Origin: CAWAWP01 sp963841205
GTDB taxonomy: Bacteria > Chloroflexota > Ktedonobacteria > Ktedonobacterales > JADMIN01
NCBI GenBank assembly: GCA_963841205.1
Contig: CAWJCH010000028.1
Coordinates: forward strand, 17,166 to 81,165
DNA: 64,000 nt
Direction: 5' to 3'
Below the pieces are notes generated by a model. The model saw only the letters and a program-made list of their open reading frames with translations, had not been told where the DNA came from and did not search any database. Position 1 is the first letter of the stretch, and each line of letters begins with the position of its first letter. The position numbers were made by a program, and so were the translations under genes. Shown piece after piece: positions 17,944 through 27,430 of the stretch.

Positions 17944-18717
17944 TCAGCCGCCCTGCGGCACGCCCAGGAACGCCAAGGACTTCAGGTCGCGGTCCAGGTG
18001 GAAGCGCAGCGTCCCACGCAGCACGTCCTCCACCTCGTCGCGCTCGCCCTCCACCAAGCGCAGGCGCGGCAGGGCGTCCCATTCTGTCGTCTGCAGCAGG
18101 CGCAGCACCTTCAGCGCGGGGAGCGAGAGCCGCCGCTGGGCGTAGCGCGCGCACGAGGGACACAGCGCGCCGCCCAGCTCGGCGTTGTAGCCGTTCTCCT
18201 CGGGCTTCAGCGGCGTGTCGCAGCCGGCGCAGGTGTGCAGCGCAGGCCGGTAGCCCAGCTCATCCAGCAGGTGCAGCTCGAAGTAGCGTAGCGCCAGCCA
18301 GCCGCCCCCCGTCTCGCCGCTGCCCGCGCCCTCGTCCAGCAACCGCAGCGTGCGCGTGAAGAGCGCGTAGGCGCGCGGATGCGGGTCGGCGTCTTCGAGG
18401 AAGCAATCCACCAATTCGGAGCTATAGAACGCGGCGGTGGCGTGCCAGCGGTCGTCGCGCAGCCGGTCGAGCCGCTCGCGCCCCTCCGCCTGCGTCACCA
18501 CGTCGAGCTCGCGCCCCGTCGCTAGCAGCAGCTGCGTCCGCGTGAAGAGCTCCAGGTGCCCGGCGAGGCGGCTCGTCGTGCGCCGGGCGCCCTTCGCGAT
18601 TGCGCGCACCTTGCCGAACGTGGGCGTGAAGAGCGTGAGGATGCGGTCGGCCTCGCCGAAGTCCGTCCGGCGCAGCACGATGGCCTCTGTGGAATAGACG
18701 CGAGCGTGTGCGGGCAT
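17944..18717 (-). CDS. recO: DNA repair protein RecO
   Basis: 257 residues, normal length. RecO loads RecA on SSB-coated DNA with RecR in the RecF pathway. The N-terminal OB fold shows TEAIVLRRTDFGEADRILTL and FTPTFGKVRAIAKGARR. The C-terminal domain contains a four-cysteine zinc site (CAGCD and CPSCA). The middle FEDADPHPRAYALFTRTLRLL-like region is typical. Confidence 0.95.
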   Translation of the reverse strand: MPAHARVYSTEAIVLRRTDFGEADRILTLFTPTFGKVRAIAKGARRTTSRLAGHLELFTRTQLLLATGRELDVVTQAEGRERLDRLRDDRWHATAAFYSSELVDCFLEDADPHPRAYALFTRTLRLLDEGAGSGETGGGWLALRYFELHLLDELGYRPALHTCAGCDTPLKPEENGYNAELGGALCPSCARYAQRRLSLPALKVLRLLQTTEWDALPRLRLVEGERDEVEDVLRGTLRFHLDRDLKSLAFLGVPQGG

Positions 18718-18847
18718 GGGGCAATCTCAGGGAAGAACGCGAGCTATGCAAAAAGGGAAAGCGCACCCTCACCGTAGCATTCCGCACGCAGTCTCATATA
18801 TCGGAAGCCGAACTCGTACCTGTACTTGCTTCACTCTGGCCGAGCCT

Positions 18848-20677
18848 CTAGGGGGTCGGGGTGGCAGTCGGTGTCGACGTGTTCGTCGGCGTGGCGGTTG
18901 GCGGCCCAACCGTCGGCGTATTCGTCGGCGTCGGCGTCGGTCCTGTTGCGACGTAGAGCGTAATCGAGGTATCCGGCGTGATCGGCGACCCGGCGGCGGG
19001 ATCGGTCTTGAAGACCTCTCCGGCCGGCACACTGGTATTTAATTGGAACACCGGGTTAAAGGTGTTGAAGCCCTTGCTGGCCAGATCGTTCTCCGCGATG
19101 TTGAGCAGCTTACCAGTCTCGTCGGGCATGGCCTGCTTCGCCGGGCCGTCACTTACCGTCACTATGACGATGGTGCCCCATGGTTCCGGCTGGCCGGCTT
19201 TGATGTTCTGATCGAAGATGACGCCCACGGCGACGGTTGGGCTCGCCGCTTTCTTCTCTTGCAGCGTCAGGTGGAAGGTCTGCGCCTTCGACTGCGCGTC
19301 GGGGAATTGCAGGTTGGTGAAGTCGGGCACGGTGGTCAGCACGGTCGTCGCCGTCGCCGTCGCGCTGGGGGCAAAGGCGTTGCCGATGGCATTCCCGATC
19401 CCCGTGATCGAGACCAGCAAGAAACACGTCAGTCCCAGCAACAGCACCGCCGCCGACACGATCACGCCGATCAGCGCGCCGTTGCCGCGCCGGTCATTTG
19501 GTCGCTGCGGACCGAATGGGCCGCTCGATCGCCGCGTCCCCGGCGTGCGCGGGACCGTCCCCGGCGCTGGTCCCTGCGGGCGCGTGTTCAGCGCCGTCTC
19601 GGGGCCGTAGCCGTCGTAGGTCGTGTCGCCCCGCGGCCCGTCGGGATACTGTGATGGTCCGCTGCGCCCGCCGACCAGCGGCGGCGAGCCGCGTCCGCCA
19701 CGCTGGGGGTTGCTCAGCACGGCCTGCGCGCTATACGCGCCGAAGCCGCCCTGCTGGGGCCGCCCCCCATCGTTCGCGGGCAGGGTCAGCGGCGCAAACT
19801 GCGGCTGCCGTGGCGGCGTCCCCCCGCCGAGCGTCGAGGTCTTGCGCTGCGGCGAGCGCGCCAGGTTCTCCAGCGCATAGGCCAGGGCGTCGCCATCGCG
19901 ATAGCGGTCGCGCGGGTCTTTCTCCAGGCAGCGCAGGATGATGCGCTCAAAGCCGGGGCTGACGCGCGGATTGATCGAGCTGGGCGGCTCCGGCGTATCC
20001 TGAATGTGGCGCATCGCCACCGCCACCGGCGTGTCGCCGTCGAACGGCGTCTTGCCGACGACCATCTCATACATCACGATGCCCAGTGCGTAGATGTCCG
20101 CCGCCGGCGTCACCACCTCGCCCTGCGCCTGCTCCGGCGCATAATACTGCACCGTGCCGAGCGTCATGCCCGTCGTCGTCAGCCGCTCGTCGCCGGCGTC
20201 CTTATACATGCTGGCGATGCCGAAGTCGGTCAGCTTCACCAGCCCATCGTCGTTGAGCATGACATTCTGCGGCTTCACGTCGCGGTGGACGATGCCGCGC
20301 TTGTGCGCCGCGCCAAGGCCGAGGCCGACGTCGTGCGCGATCTCGATGGCGCGCTCGTTACTGAGGTTGCCGTGGCGCTTGAGGTAGCGACGCAGATCGG
20401 CGCCAGCCACGAACTCCATCACGATGTAATAGTGCTCGCCGCTCTGGCCGTAGTCGAAGACCTGCACGATGTTGGGGTGCTGCAAGGCCGAGGCGGCGCG
20501 CGCCTCGCGCTGGAAGCGCGTCACGAACTTGGGATCGGAGCTGTAGACCTCGCGCAGGATCTTGACGGCCACCGTGCGGCCCATGCGCAGATCGATGGCG
20601 CGATAGATCGTCGCCATCCCCCCGCGTCCGATGGGCTCTTGCATCTCGTAGCGGTCGCCCAGAACCTCGAGTTCCAT
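18848..20677 (-). CDS. Serine/threonine protein kinase with PASTA domains (PknB/PrkC type)
   Basis: 609 residues from ATG 20677, preceded by GGGAGGGG. Kinase domain at about 10-270: GRGGMATIYRAID (P-loop), TVAVKIL (Lys), GIVHRDVKPQNVML, LTDFGIAS and YYAPEQAQGE. A Pro/Gly-rich linker follows, then one membrane helix (LIGVIVSAAVLLLGLTCFLL, about residue 405). Two extracellular PASTA domains follow (VPDFTNLQFPDAQSKAQ and MPDETGKLLNIAENDL). It ends in a TPTPTNTP-rich tail. It probably senses cell-wall muropeptides or lipid II and phosphorylates division or wall targets. It has only two PASTA units; actinobacterial PknB has four. Confidence 0.94.
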   Translation of the reverse strand: MELEVLGDRYEMQEPIGRGGMATIYRAIDLRMGRTVAVKILREVYSSDPKFVTRFQREARAASALQHPNIVQVFDYGQSGEHYYIVMEFVAGADLRRYLKRHGNLSNERAIEIAHDVGLGLGAAHKRGIVHRDVKPQNVMLNDDGLVKLTDFGIASMYKDAGDERLTTTGMTLGTVQYYAPEQAQGEVVTPAADIYALGIVMYEMVVGKTPFDGDTPVAVAMRHIQDTPEPPSSINPRVSPGFERIILRCLEKDPRDRYRDGDALAYALENLARSPQRKTSTLGGGTPPRQPQFAPLTLPANDGGRPQQGGFGAYSAQAVLSNPQRGGRGSPPLVGGRSGPSQYPDGPRGDTTYDGYGPETALNTRPQGPAPGTVPRTPGTRRSSGPFGPQRPNDRRGNGALIGVIVSAAVLLLGLTCFLLVSITGIGNAIGNAFAPSATATATTVLTTVPDFTNLQFPDAQSKAQTFHLTLQEKKAASPTVAVGVIFDQNIKAGQPEPWGTIVIVTVSDGPAKQAMPDETGKLLNIAENDLASKGFNTFNPVFQLNTSVPAGEVFKTDPAAGSPITPDTSITLYVATGPTPTPTNTPTVGPPTATPTNTSTPTATPTP

Positions 20678-20924
20678 ACCCCTCCCGCCCGCCCGCTTTC
20701 CAGGCGCGCCCGCTGGTGGCGTCGTCCTCGTCAGGCGCGCCCGCCGAACGGCCCAGCCGCCCCGCATGGCAAGCCTACTGTACTGTGTGCAAGCGAGGGT
20801 GTCAACAGGCGAAACGCCCGGCCTCACCGGCATCGCGCGTCGCGCCCCCCCGCGCACAAATGCCGCCTGGAAGCGGCCCGAGCGTCCAGCAGCAGTGTAT
20901 CACAGTATCGAAGATCGGTGACGA

Positions 20925-22153
20925 TTAGGCCACGTGCTTCGTGCGTACGGGGAGCCGTACGGGGTGAGCTGCCGCACCCGCTATCCCCTTGCCGAAGGCG
21001 TCGGGGAGTACTTTTCGGATGATGTTGTACGCGCCGTTCACGTCGGCATTGATGTGTCGACCATCCGACGCGCGATAGAGCCCGCGCTTGACGCGTCGCC
21101 CGCTGAACGCCGGAATGCCCGCCTCGCCGTAGACGGGTGCAATGGGTCCGCATCGAGGAAGCTCGCTTTGCTGGTGTAGCTCTCCTCGGTCACGAGGACC
21201 TGGATGCCCACCAACTCGGCCTTGTAGGTCAACATGTCGATGAACCGTGCATGTGGCACGCTCACGAAGTTTTGGTTGTTCCGCAGTCCCAGGCCTACCT
21301 CCTGCTTCCACAGCGGGTTCTTGCCAACGCAGAGCGTGCCGATGCCCTCCGCCACCAGCAAATTCACGATGCGTCGGCTGGCCGTGTGCAGGTAGTGATC
21401 GATTTGCCGCGTGCGATGGGTGGTGAGACGCTCCATCTGCGTCGTGGTGCCGGTGGCGCCTAGCTTCTGCTGCAATTGCGCCTTGCGTTTGTTGTAGAAC
21501 TGATTGATCGCCTTCACTGGGCGCCCGTTAACAATGCGCGGGACGAAGCCCGCCTTGTTTGAGGTTAGCGCAGCCAGATTGTTGAGACCAATGTCTATCC
21601 CGGCGCACAACAATGGATCAACCGCGGCAGGGATAGGTTCCCGCTCGTAAACGACTTCCGCCACATAGTAGCCTTTGCGCGGCACGATGCGCACCTGTTT
21701 GACGGCGGCCTGCTTCGTTGGGATGCTGACGCCGAGCTGTGATGGGATGATCACACCTTTCCGTAGCCCCGTGAGGCTAATGGCCTGAATATCGTAGATC
21801 AGCAGGTTCCTTCCCCGCTGCTTGTCCTTGTAGCGGGGCAAGCGGGGCCGTCCCAGGAACTTCGAGGGGTCCGCTCGAAAGGCGGCGCGGGCGGCGAAAA
21901 AGGCTCACCAATCTCGGTCGAGCTGTCGCAGCGCATCATTGCTGACCTTGCGCGGCAAGGCGCAATACGCTTCGTGATCTTTGATACGACGGAAGACCGC
22001 CGCGAGGTTCAGATAGACGCCCTCACGGAGGAAAGCTTGGCGCACGAGATAGTTGGCGGCGTTATACAGGTTCTTGGAGGCGAACGCCGCCGCGTCGATG
22101 GCGGCGTAGCGCGGGTCGGTCTTGCGGATGTCGTGCCGCTCAACCAGTTGCAT
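20925..22153 (-). pseudogene. tnpB: tnpB of IS607-type element, decayed
   Basis: From ATG 22153 (MQLVERHDIRKTDPRY). A stop interrupts the frame near 21905, and the frame resumes before 21841 (GRNLLIYDIQAISLTG). It shifts again near 21110, after EESYTSKASFLDADPLHPS, to reach GLYRASDGRHINADVNGAYNI and the end at 20925. It is homologous along its length to the intact TnpB at 54101-55360. Like that protein it has no Glu in the usual RuvC-II position (VGKNPLWKQ) but an EE pair 46 residues later, and no zinc-ribbon Cys pairs. Confidence 0.82.
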
Positions 22154-22213
22154 CTGCCTCCGCCTCCTCTCGACGCAGTTCCGCCCCAATTCGCTCGGCC
22201 TTGCACTTGGCTC
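20925..22213 (-). mobile_element. Degraded IS607-type element remnant
   Basis: Contains a broken tnpB and only the last ~24 codons of a serine-recombinase tnpA (22140-22213, AKCKAERIGAEL to the TGA that overlaps the tnpB ATG). The tnpA remnant stops exactly at the right end of TnpB element C (22214). The same gene order and overlap is seen in the complete IS607 element at 53418-55360. Confidence 0.75.
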
Positions 22214-23517
22214 CTGACACTCCGCCGGGGCTAAAGCCCCACGGGTTCTCGGTTCTCCGACGCGGGCCGTCCCACGCCTCCCCGAAGGCGCTGCCCGCGC
22301 CTCTCTCTGTTCTTGGCGGCGTTGTGGTCCCGATGCAGGCTCGTCCCGCAGTCCGGGCACTCGTGCCAGCGGACGGACAACCCTTTCTGGACGATCGCAC
22401 CACAGCCAGAACACGTCTGGCTGGTGAACGCAGGATCAACCGCTTGCACTGTTCTCCCAGCATTCGCAGCTTTGAAGATCAGGATGGCAAGGAAGGCAGA
22501 CCACCCAGCGTCCGAGATGGACTTTGCCAGATGGTGATTCTTCACCATGTTGCGGACCGGCAAATCCTCATGATAGATCGTGTCGTACTGGCGAACGAGC
22601 GCGAGGGCGGCTTTGTGATGAAAGTCTTGCCGCTGGCGGCGAACCTGCTGATGCGCCTTGGCGAGCAGTTGCACCGCCTTCTTGCGTCGCTTGCCCCCCT
22701 TCTCGCGACGCGAGACCCGCCGCTGGGCGATCTTCAAGCGGCGTTCGGCCCTGCGATAGCAGGCTGGCATGAAGATGCGCTCGCCATTCGAGAGCGTCGC
22801 AAACGCTTCCAGGCCCAGGTCTATGCCGATCTCTTGCCCGGTGGGTGGCAAGGGATGGACGGGCACCTCCGCGCACGAGAAGCAGACGTACCAGCCGTCC
22901 GCTTCCCGACTGATCGTGACCGTCTTGGGCGTGCCTTCCAGGGGGCGCGACCACTGCACGCGGACGCGTCCGATCTTCGACAGCACCAAGAAGCCGTTAT
23001 CCAGCGTGGCGCCGTTGCCGTACTCCTTGTAGGTGAAGAGGCCATTGTAGGTGAAGGAGTGCCAGCGGGTGTGGCCCTTGAAACGCGGGAATCCCGCCTT
23101 CTCGCCGTGTTCGATGCGCCGGAAGAACGCCTGATAGGTCTTGTCCAGCCGGGCCAGTACGTCCTGCAGGACGTGCGAGTGGATGGCCGCGTACTCCGGG
23201 AACGCCGCGCGGAGGTCCTTCAACTCCGCTTCCTGCTGATAGCGCGTGACCGAGACGCAGCACCGCTGCCAGGCCGTGCTGCGCTGTTCGAGGGCGGCGT
23301 TGTAGAGCGCGCGGCAGCGCCACAGCACCTCCTCCAGCGCCCGCTCTTGGGCAAGCGTTGGCCGCAGTTTCTCCTTGTAGGCCTTGCGTACCGCTGTCTG
23401 GCTCATATGGTTCTATTCTGTCTGATTGGCAGAAACGCGGCAACGGCTCAAGCCGTCATACGCCTTACCACCGCCGTTGAAACGACGTGGCTTGCGGCGG
23501 GCTAAAGCCCTTTTTCT
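22214..23517 (-). mobile_element. IS200/IS605-type TnpB-only element C (intact)
   Basis: 1304 bases. Left end (minus) follows TTGAC and begins AGAAAAAGGGCTTTAGCCC. Right end has the hairpin GTGGGGCTTTAGCCCC followed by GGCGGAGTGTCAG. Ends are set by homology with elements G and J, whose excision restores reading frames. It is inserted in the 3' end of an IS607 tnpA. Confidence 0.85.
22231..23406 (-). CDS. tnpB: TnpB RNA-guided endonuclease (intact)
   Basis: 391 residues. The N-terminal recognition domain begins VRKAYKEKLRPTLAQERALE. The RuvC core has D196 (IGIDLGLEAF), E280 (YHEDLPVRNM) and D360 (HRDHNAAKN), at spacing very close to ISDra2 TnpB. The zinc ribbon is CSGCG and CPDCG. The stop codon (TAG) lies in the loop of the right-end hairpin, so the mRNA 3' end and the predicted omegaRNA scaffold overlap. 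No TnpA is nearby, so mobility would need TnpA in trans. The nuclease should recognise NTGAC-adjacent targets. Confidence 0.93.
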   Translation of the reverse strand: MSQTAVRKAYKEKLRPTLAQERALEEVLWRCRALYNAALEQRSTAWQRCCVSVTRYQQEAELKDLRAAFPEYAAIHSHVLQDVLARLDKTYQAFFRRIEHGEKAGFPRFKGHTRWHSFTYNGLFTYKEYGNGATLDNGFLVLSKIGRVRVQWSRPLEGTPKTVTISREADGWYVCFSCAEVPVHPLPPTGQEIGIDLGLEAFATLSNGERIFMPACYRRAERRLKIAQRRVSRREKGGKRRKKAVQLLAKAHQQVRRQRQDFHHKAALALVRQYDTIYHEDLPVRNMVKNHHLAKSISDAGWSAFLAILIFKAANAGRTVQAVDPAFTSQTCSGCGAIVQKGLSVRWHECPDCGTSLHRDHNAAKNRERRGQRLRGGVGRPASENREPVGL

Positions 23518-23802
23518 GTCAACAGCTGCCCCCATCTCATATAGACTGCTTATCACACACCGCCGCGCCACGTGCCAGCGTCACCCTCTCGGCCTACCGC
23601 CTCAGCGTAGCCGTTTCACCACCAGTGTAGCCCAAGCGCCGCCCGCCGCGTGTGATGCGCCTCACAGTCCACCGCCGCTAACCGTGCGCCTATTCGGGGA
23701 ACCTTTCGGTGAGCCCCGGCGTCTAGGTCCCCGTGCCACACGCGGGACCGCGGCCCGGATGCGACATGCAAACGACGTCCCACCCATGCGGAGGTATCCC
23801 CG

Positions 23803-24570
23803 ATGACCACCCAGCTCCCTGGGCGCGTATCGCTCGCCATCACGCTCGTCCTCGCCTTCATCGTGGCTGTCGCGCTGACGCTCGGCGTCGTCAGCATCGC
23901 CCACGCTGGATCCGTCTCAGTCCTCCCCGTCACCTCGCAGCAGACCGGCATCAGCGTCTGCGGCCAGGGCATGGCGACCAGCACGCCCGATCGCGCGCAA
24001 ATCACCGCCGGCGTGGCCGTCTTCGCCAGCAGCGCGGCGGACGCCCGCAACCAGGCTGCCACCGCCATGACCGCCGTCCTCGCCGCCGTTAAGAGCAACG
24101 GCGTGGCCGCCAGCGACATCCAGACCAGCTACTTCACGATCTCCCCGAACTACACCTACGATAGCGGCGGCACGCACACCAACGGCTACACCGCCAGCAA
24201 CAACGTCACCATCCTCGTCCGTGCCGTCGACAACGCCGGCAAGATCGTCGACGCCGTGACGCAGGCCGGCGGCAATAACGTCGTCGTCAACGGCATCCAA
24301 TTCTTCACCGGCGATCTGACCCAGGCCCAGACCCAGGCCCAGACCAGCGCGCTGCAAGACGCCCACCGCCAGGCGCAAGCGATAGCGAACGCCGCCGGTG
24401 TGGGCCTCGGTTCCGCCGCCTCGATCCAGGTCGGCGGCTGCGGCACCCAATCCACCCCGATCTATGCCGCCGCCGCCGGCGCGGTCGACAAAGGCAACGT
24501 GCCCACGCCGATCCAGCCGGGCCAGCAGCAGGTGCAGGTCTACGTCGGCGTCACCTACTCCATCCGGTGA
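23803..24570 (+). CDS. SIMPL-domain (DUF541) exported protein
   Basis: 255 residues. An N-terminal helix (LAITLVLAFIVAVALTLGVV) is a signal peptide or anchor, ending near SIAHAG. The SIMPL domain follows: ISVCGQGMATSTPDRAQITAGV, VKSNGVAASDIQTSYFTISPNY, NNVTILVRAVDNAGKIVDAV and a final VQVYVGVTYSIR. Likely located at the membrane surface; molecular role unknown for the family. The TGA stop overlaps the end of TnpB element D, so the native C-terminus may have been slightly altered. Confidence 0.88.
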   Translation: MTTQLPGRVSLAITLVLAFIVAVALTLGVVSIAHAGSVSVLPVTSQQTGISVCGQGMATSTPDRAQITAGVAVFASSAADARNQAATAMTAVLAAVKSNGVAASDIQTSYFTISPNYTYDSGGTHTNGYTASNNVTILVRAVDNAGKIVDAVTQAGGNNVVVNGIQFFTGDLTQAQTQAQTSALQDAHRQAQAIANAAGVGLGSAASIQVGGCGTQSTPIYAAAAGAVDKGNVPTPIQPGQQQVQVYVGVTYSIR

Positions 24571-25885
24571 CATGCTCCCCGTCCCTCAAGGGAAGGGGCT
24601 TCTCGGTTCAGCGCCGCGGCTAGCGCCGCGACTCCCCGACGGGCCTGCCCGGCCCGTTGGATGTTCCTGGCCGCATCCTCGTCTCGATCGAGCACGCGGC
24701 CACACGATCGTGCAGACGTGGGTGCGCACGCCGAGGCTCTTCGGCACGCGCGCCCCACAACCGCTGCAGTCCTGGCTAGTAGAGGCGGGTGGCACGGCGA
24801 CGACCCGACGCCCGGCGCATGCTGCCTTGGCGTCGAGGATGCTGCGGAACTGTGCCCAACCCGCGTCCGCGATGGACTTGGCAAGATGGCGGCTCCGTAC
24901 CAGGTTGGCGACCCGCACGTCTTCGCGGGCGATCGCGTCGTAGGTCCTGCGCAGCGCGCGTGCCGTCTTGTGGTGAAAATCCGTGCGCTGCCCGCGCACG
25001 TGCTGAGGCGCCTTGGCGAGCCACCTCACCGCCTTCGCGCGGCGATGGCTCCCCGTCGTGCGCCGGGAGACCCGCCGCTGGGCTTTGGCAAGCGGCCTTT
25101 CGGCGCTGCGGTAGTGGCGGGGGTTCTCGACGCTCTTCCCGTCTGCCGTCGCGAGGAACACCGTGCGGCCCACGTCTATTGCCGTCTCGCGTCCCGTTGG
25201 GGGGAGCGGCGCAGAGAAGGCACTTGGGCGCACGAGATGCACGCATACCACCCGTCGGCCTCTCGACGCACGGCCACGGTCTTGGGCGTGCCCTCCAGGG
25301 GACGACGCAAGCGGATGAGCAGACGTCCGATCTTCGACAAGCTGAGCACGCCGCCGTCGAACGCCGCGCCGTTGCCATCCTGCGGGGAGGTGAAGCTGTT
25401 GTAGCGACTATGGCCCTGGAAGCGCGGGTAGCCCGCCGTCTCGCCCGCCGAGACGCGTCGGGAGAACGCCCGGAAGGAGCGGTCGAGCCGCAAGAGCACA
25501 TCCTGCAAGACCTGCGAGTGCACCGCGGCGTACTCCGGGCAGGCCGCTTTGAGGCCAGGCAGCTCCGCCTTCTGCTGGTCGTAGGTGGCGCTGACGCCCT
25601 GCCCGCGCTCCCACCACGTCTTGCGCGGTTCCAACGCGGCGTTGTAGCGCGCGCGACAGCGCCACACGACGGTTGCCAGCGCACGTGCCTGTTCGGGCGT
25701 TGGCAGCAGCTTGTACTTGAACGTCTTAACGTCTTGCGGAGGGTGCCATGCTGCTGTTCCATACCAAATCATTCCGCCCGCTAGGCGCAAAAGCGGCGGG
25801 TGGATGGCCAATTCGTCGCCTGCGGGCGACCCGGCTTTCATCCCCATACCTCGAGGCAGGGGGCTTCAGCCGGTTTCCCCGCTAA
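24569..25885 (-). mobile_element. IS200/IS605-type TnpB-only element D
   Basis: Right end (minus): CCCCTTCCCTTGAGGGACGGGG then AGCATGTCA, abutting the SIMPL gene stop. Left end near 25843-25885 has GGCTGAAGCCCCCTGCC and GATGAAAGCCGGG, matching elements A and F. Exact left base not fixed. No TnpA. Confidence 0.72.
24575..25762 (-). pseudogene. tnpB: tnpB (IS605 OrfB family), several frameshifts
   Basis: Start near 25762 (MEQQHGTLRKT), then a shift to FKYKLLPTPEQARALATVV. A second shift near 25210 lies between CISCAQVPS and LPPTGRETAIDVG. A third is near 24710, between RVPKSLGVRTHVC and VLDRDEDAARNIQ. The acidic triad is still readable (AIDVG, REDVRVANL, DRDEDAARN). The second zinc-ribbon Cys pair is damaged and no native stop precedes the element end. 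Confidence 0.82.
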
Positions 25886-26111
25886 CGTCGGTCGCCACCG
25901 ATGTTTGGGACCTATGCGCCGCACCACCATCGTTCCCTCGCTGCCCCTGACTCCCCCTCTCCTCGCCGGGAGAGGGACAGGGGGTGAGGTCCGCACACGC
26001 CCCTCACACGCACGCATGCCCTGCGAGTGAGGTGATCCACCAGCGAAACGGATTCCGCGTCCTACCGTGCGCCGGCATTTCAGCGCCGCGATCCCCGTCG
26101 ACCCATACAGT
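25886..26111. other. Intergenic region with dispersed palindromic repeat
   Basis: No gene seen. 25946-26005 holds one copy of the CCCTCTCC...GGGAGAGGG...CAGGGGGTGAGGTC repeat found at several other sites (46015, 58312, 59391, 27410). Confidence 0.5.
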
Positions 26112-26152
26112 GAGGGCGCCGCTGGGATGTCTAGCATCCCAGCGGCGCCCTC
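26112..26152. terminator. Long perfect hairpin after zinc-ribbon gene
   Basis: An 18-bp perfect stem (GAGGGCGCCGCTGGGATG and its complement) with a 5-base loop, 33 bases beyond the stop at 26185. No T-run on either side; probably a terminator or 3' stabiliser. Confidence 0.6.
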
Positions 26153-26184
26153 GATCTCGCTGCGCTACACGCTCGTATGCGGCC

Positions 26185-27045
26185 TCATCCCCGCTGCTGC
26201 CGCCGCACCATCACGATGCGCGTTGGGCCGAGCGCCCGTTCGCAATCGGGGCAGACGTAGAATCCCCCCGCGTCGCGATAGACCAGCTCCGCCAGCGAGA
26301 AGTGAAAGTAGCAGACGCCGCAGCGCGCCGTGTTGCCCTGGCTCGCCACCGCCCGGTCGCGCTCGAAGATCGCGTGGAGATCGTCGATCAGCGGCCCCAC
26401 GTCGCCGCGCACATCCACCGTCCCGGGGATGTGTACGTAGCGCTCGCGTTCGCGCGTCGTGCGCTCGTGTCGCGGCGGGCGCACCGCCGGCATCACGCCC
26501 GTCGCTGGCGTGTCGTCGCCCTCAAACTCCCGCATCAGCTGGACCGGCTCGCGGCTCGGCGCCGCCTGCGGCACGGGTGGCCGCGCATGCGTGACGGGCA
26601 CCACGCGAGGGTGCTCCGGCGCCGTCGTCTCGGCATACGCCACCACGAATGAGCCATCCGCCTCGCTGCTCGCGGGAACCGTCGCCGGCGGCTCGGCGAC
26701 CGAGTCCGCAGCCCTCGGCGCCGTCCGCTGGCTCGCCGCGCCGCCCTCCGGCGGCCGCGCACCCTCGGCCGGCGATTGGCGAGCACTCGAAGCGGCTGGC
26801 GTGTGCCCGTTCTGTCGCCGCTCCACGTCGCGTGGCGGCATCTGCCCTCGGCCCGGCTGCTGCGGGCGCGGGTTCGCTGGCTGACCCTGAGGAGGCTTGG
26901 TTGCCGGGCGAGGCGTCGGGGCGACCGTCGTCGCCTGCTGCGCTCGCGGCGGAACCGGTATGTGTTGCGGCCCGTTCCGGCCTCGACGATTGTTGCGCGT
27001 CCCGCGATTATTGGGGACGCTATGCCCACTATGTCCACTGCTCAT
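26185..27045 (-). CDS. Proline-rich protein with C-terminal zinc ribbon
   Basis: 286 residues from ATG 27045, preceded by AGGAG eight bases upstream. The first ~190 residues are disordered and rich in Pro, Arg, Gln and Ala. The C-terminal ~90 residues have a helical segment (VGPLIDDLHAIFERDRAV) and a zinc ribbon with CGVC and CPDC separated by ~20 residues (FHFSLAELVYRDAGGFYV). No family recognised; it could bind nucleic acid or a protein partner. The frame extends further upstream without an RBS. Confidence 0.68.
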   Translation of the reverse strand: MSSGHSGHSVPNNRGTRNNRRGRNGPQHIPVPPRAQQATTVAPTPRPATKPPQGQPANPRPQQPGRGQMPPRDVERRQNGHTPAASSARQSPAEGARPPEGGAASQRTAPRAADSVAEPPATVPASSEADGSFVVAYAETTAPEHPRVVPVTHARPPVPQAAPSREPVQLMREFEGDDTPATGVMPAVRPPRHERTTRERERYVHIPGTVDVRGDVGPLIDDLHAIFERDRAVASQGNTARCGVCYFHFSLAELVYRDAGGFYVCPDCERALGPTRIVMVRRQQRG

Positions 27046-27430
27046 CGCACACATCTCCTGCATGCAGCGGCGCCGCGCCTGCGATGGAAGCGGTGAGATG
27101 AAAGGAGGATTCTCGCGCGACGCACCGCGTGCCACTCTGCGCCGATCAGCGGGATCTCCCACGGAGAGCCGCAGAAACAGCGCCTTCAAAGAGTACAGTA
27201 TACGACACGCGCGCGCCTGGCCATTACCGCCTGTGTCGGAGAGGTGCTTATCGAACCGCGCCGGCATCGGAAATCCCGGCCCCTGCCGGCCTCCAGCGGG
27301 GATCCCGCCGGGAGGTGGCATCCTGTGCTGTGAAATCGTCAGGCGGAGAGTCGCCCTCGTCCGGACGCCTCTCCTCAATGGAGTGGCGAGGTCGCCCACG
27401 CATGGGCGTTGGCAGGGGGTGAGGTCCCCC
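27046..27430. other. Intergenic region between purA stop and zinc-ribbon gene start
   Basis: About 385 bases. Promoter of the zinc-ribbon gene must lie here. The last ~30 bases (27403-27435) carry the GGCAGGGGGTGAGGTC part of a dispersed repeat. No gene seen. Confidence 0.4.

Noticed and set aside
18848..18935. TP-rich repeat as a separate satellite repeat
   Set aside because: It is the coding tail of the PASTA kinase (TPTPTNTP-type), not an independent repeat.
20678..20857. Upstream extension of the PASTA kinase
   Set aside because: Arginine-rich, no RBS; ATG 20677 with GGGAGGGG begins the kinase domain correctly.
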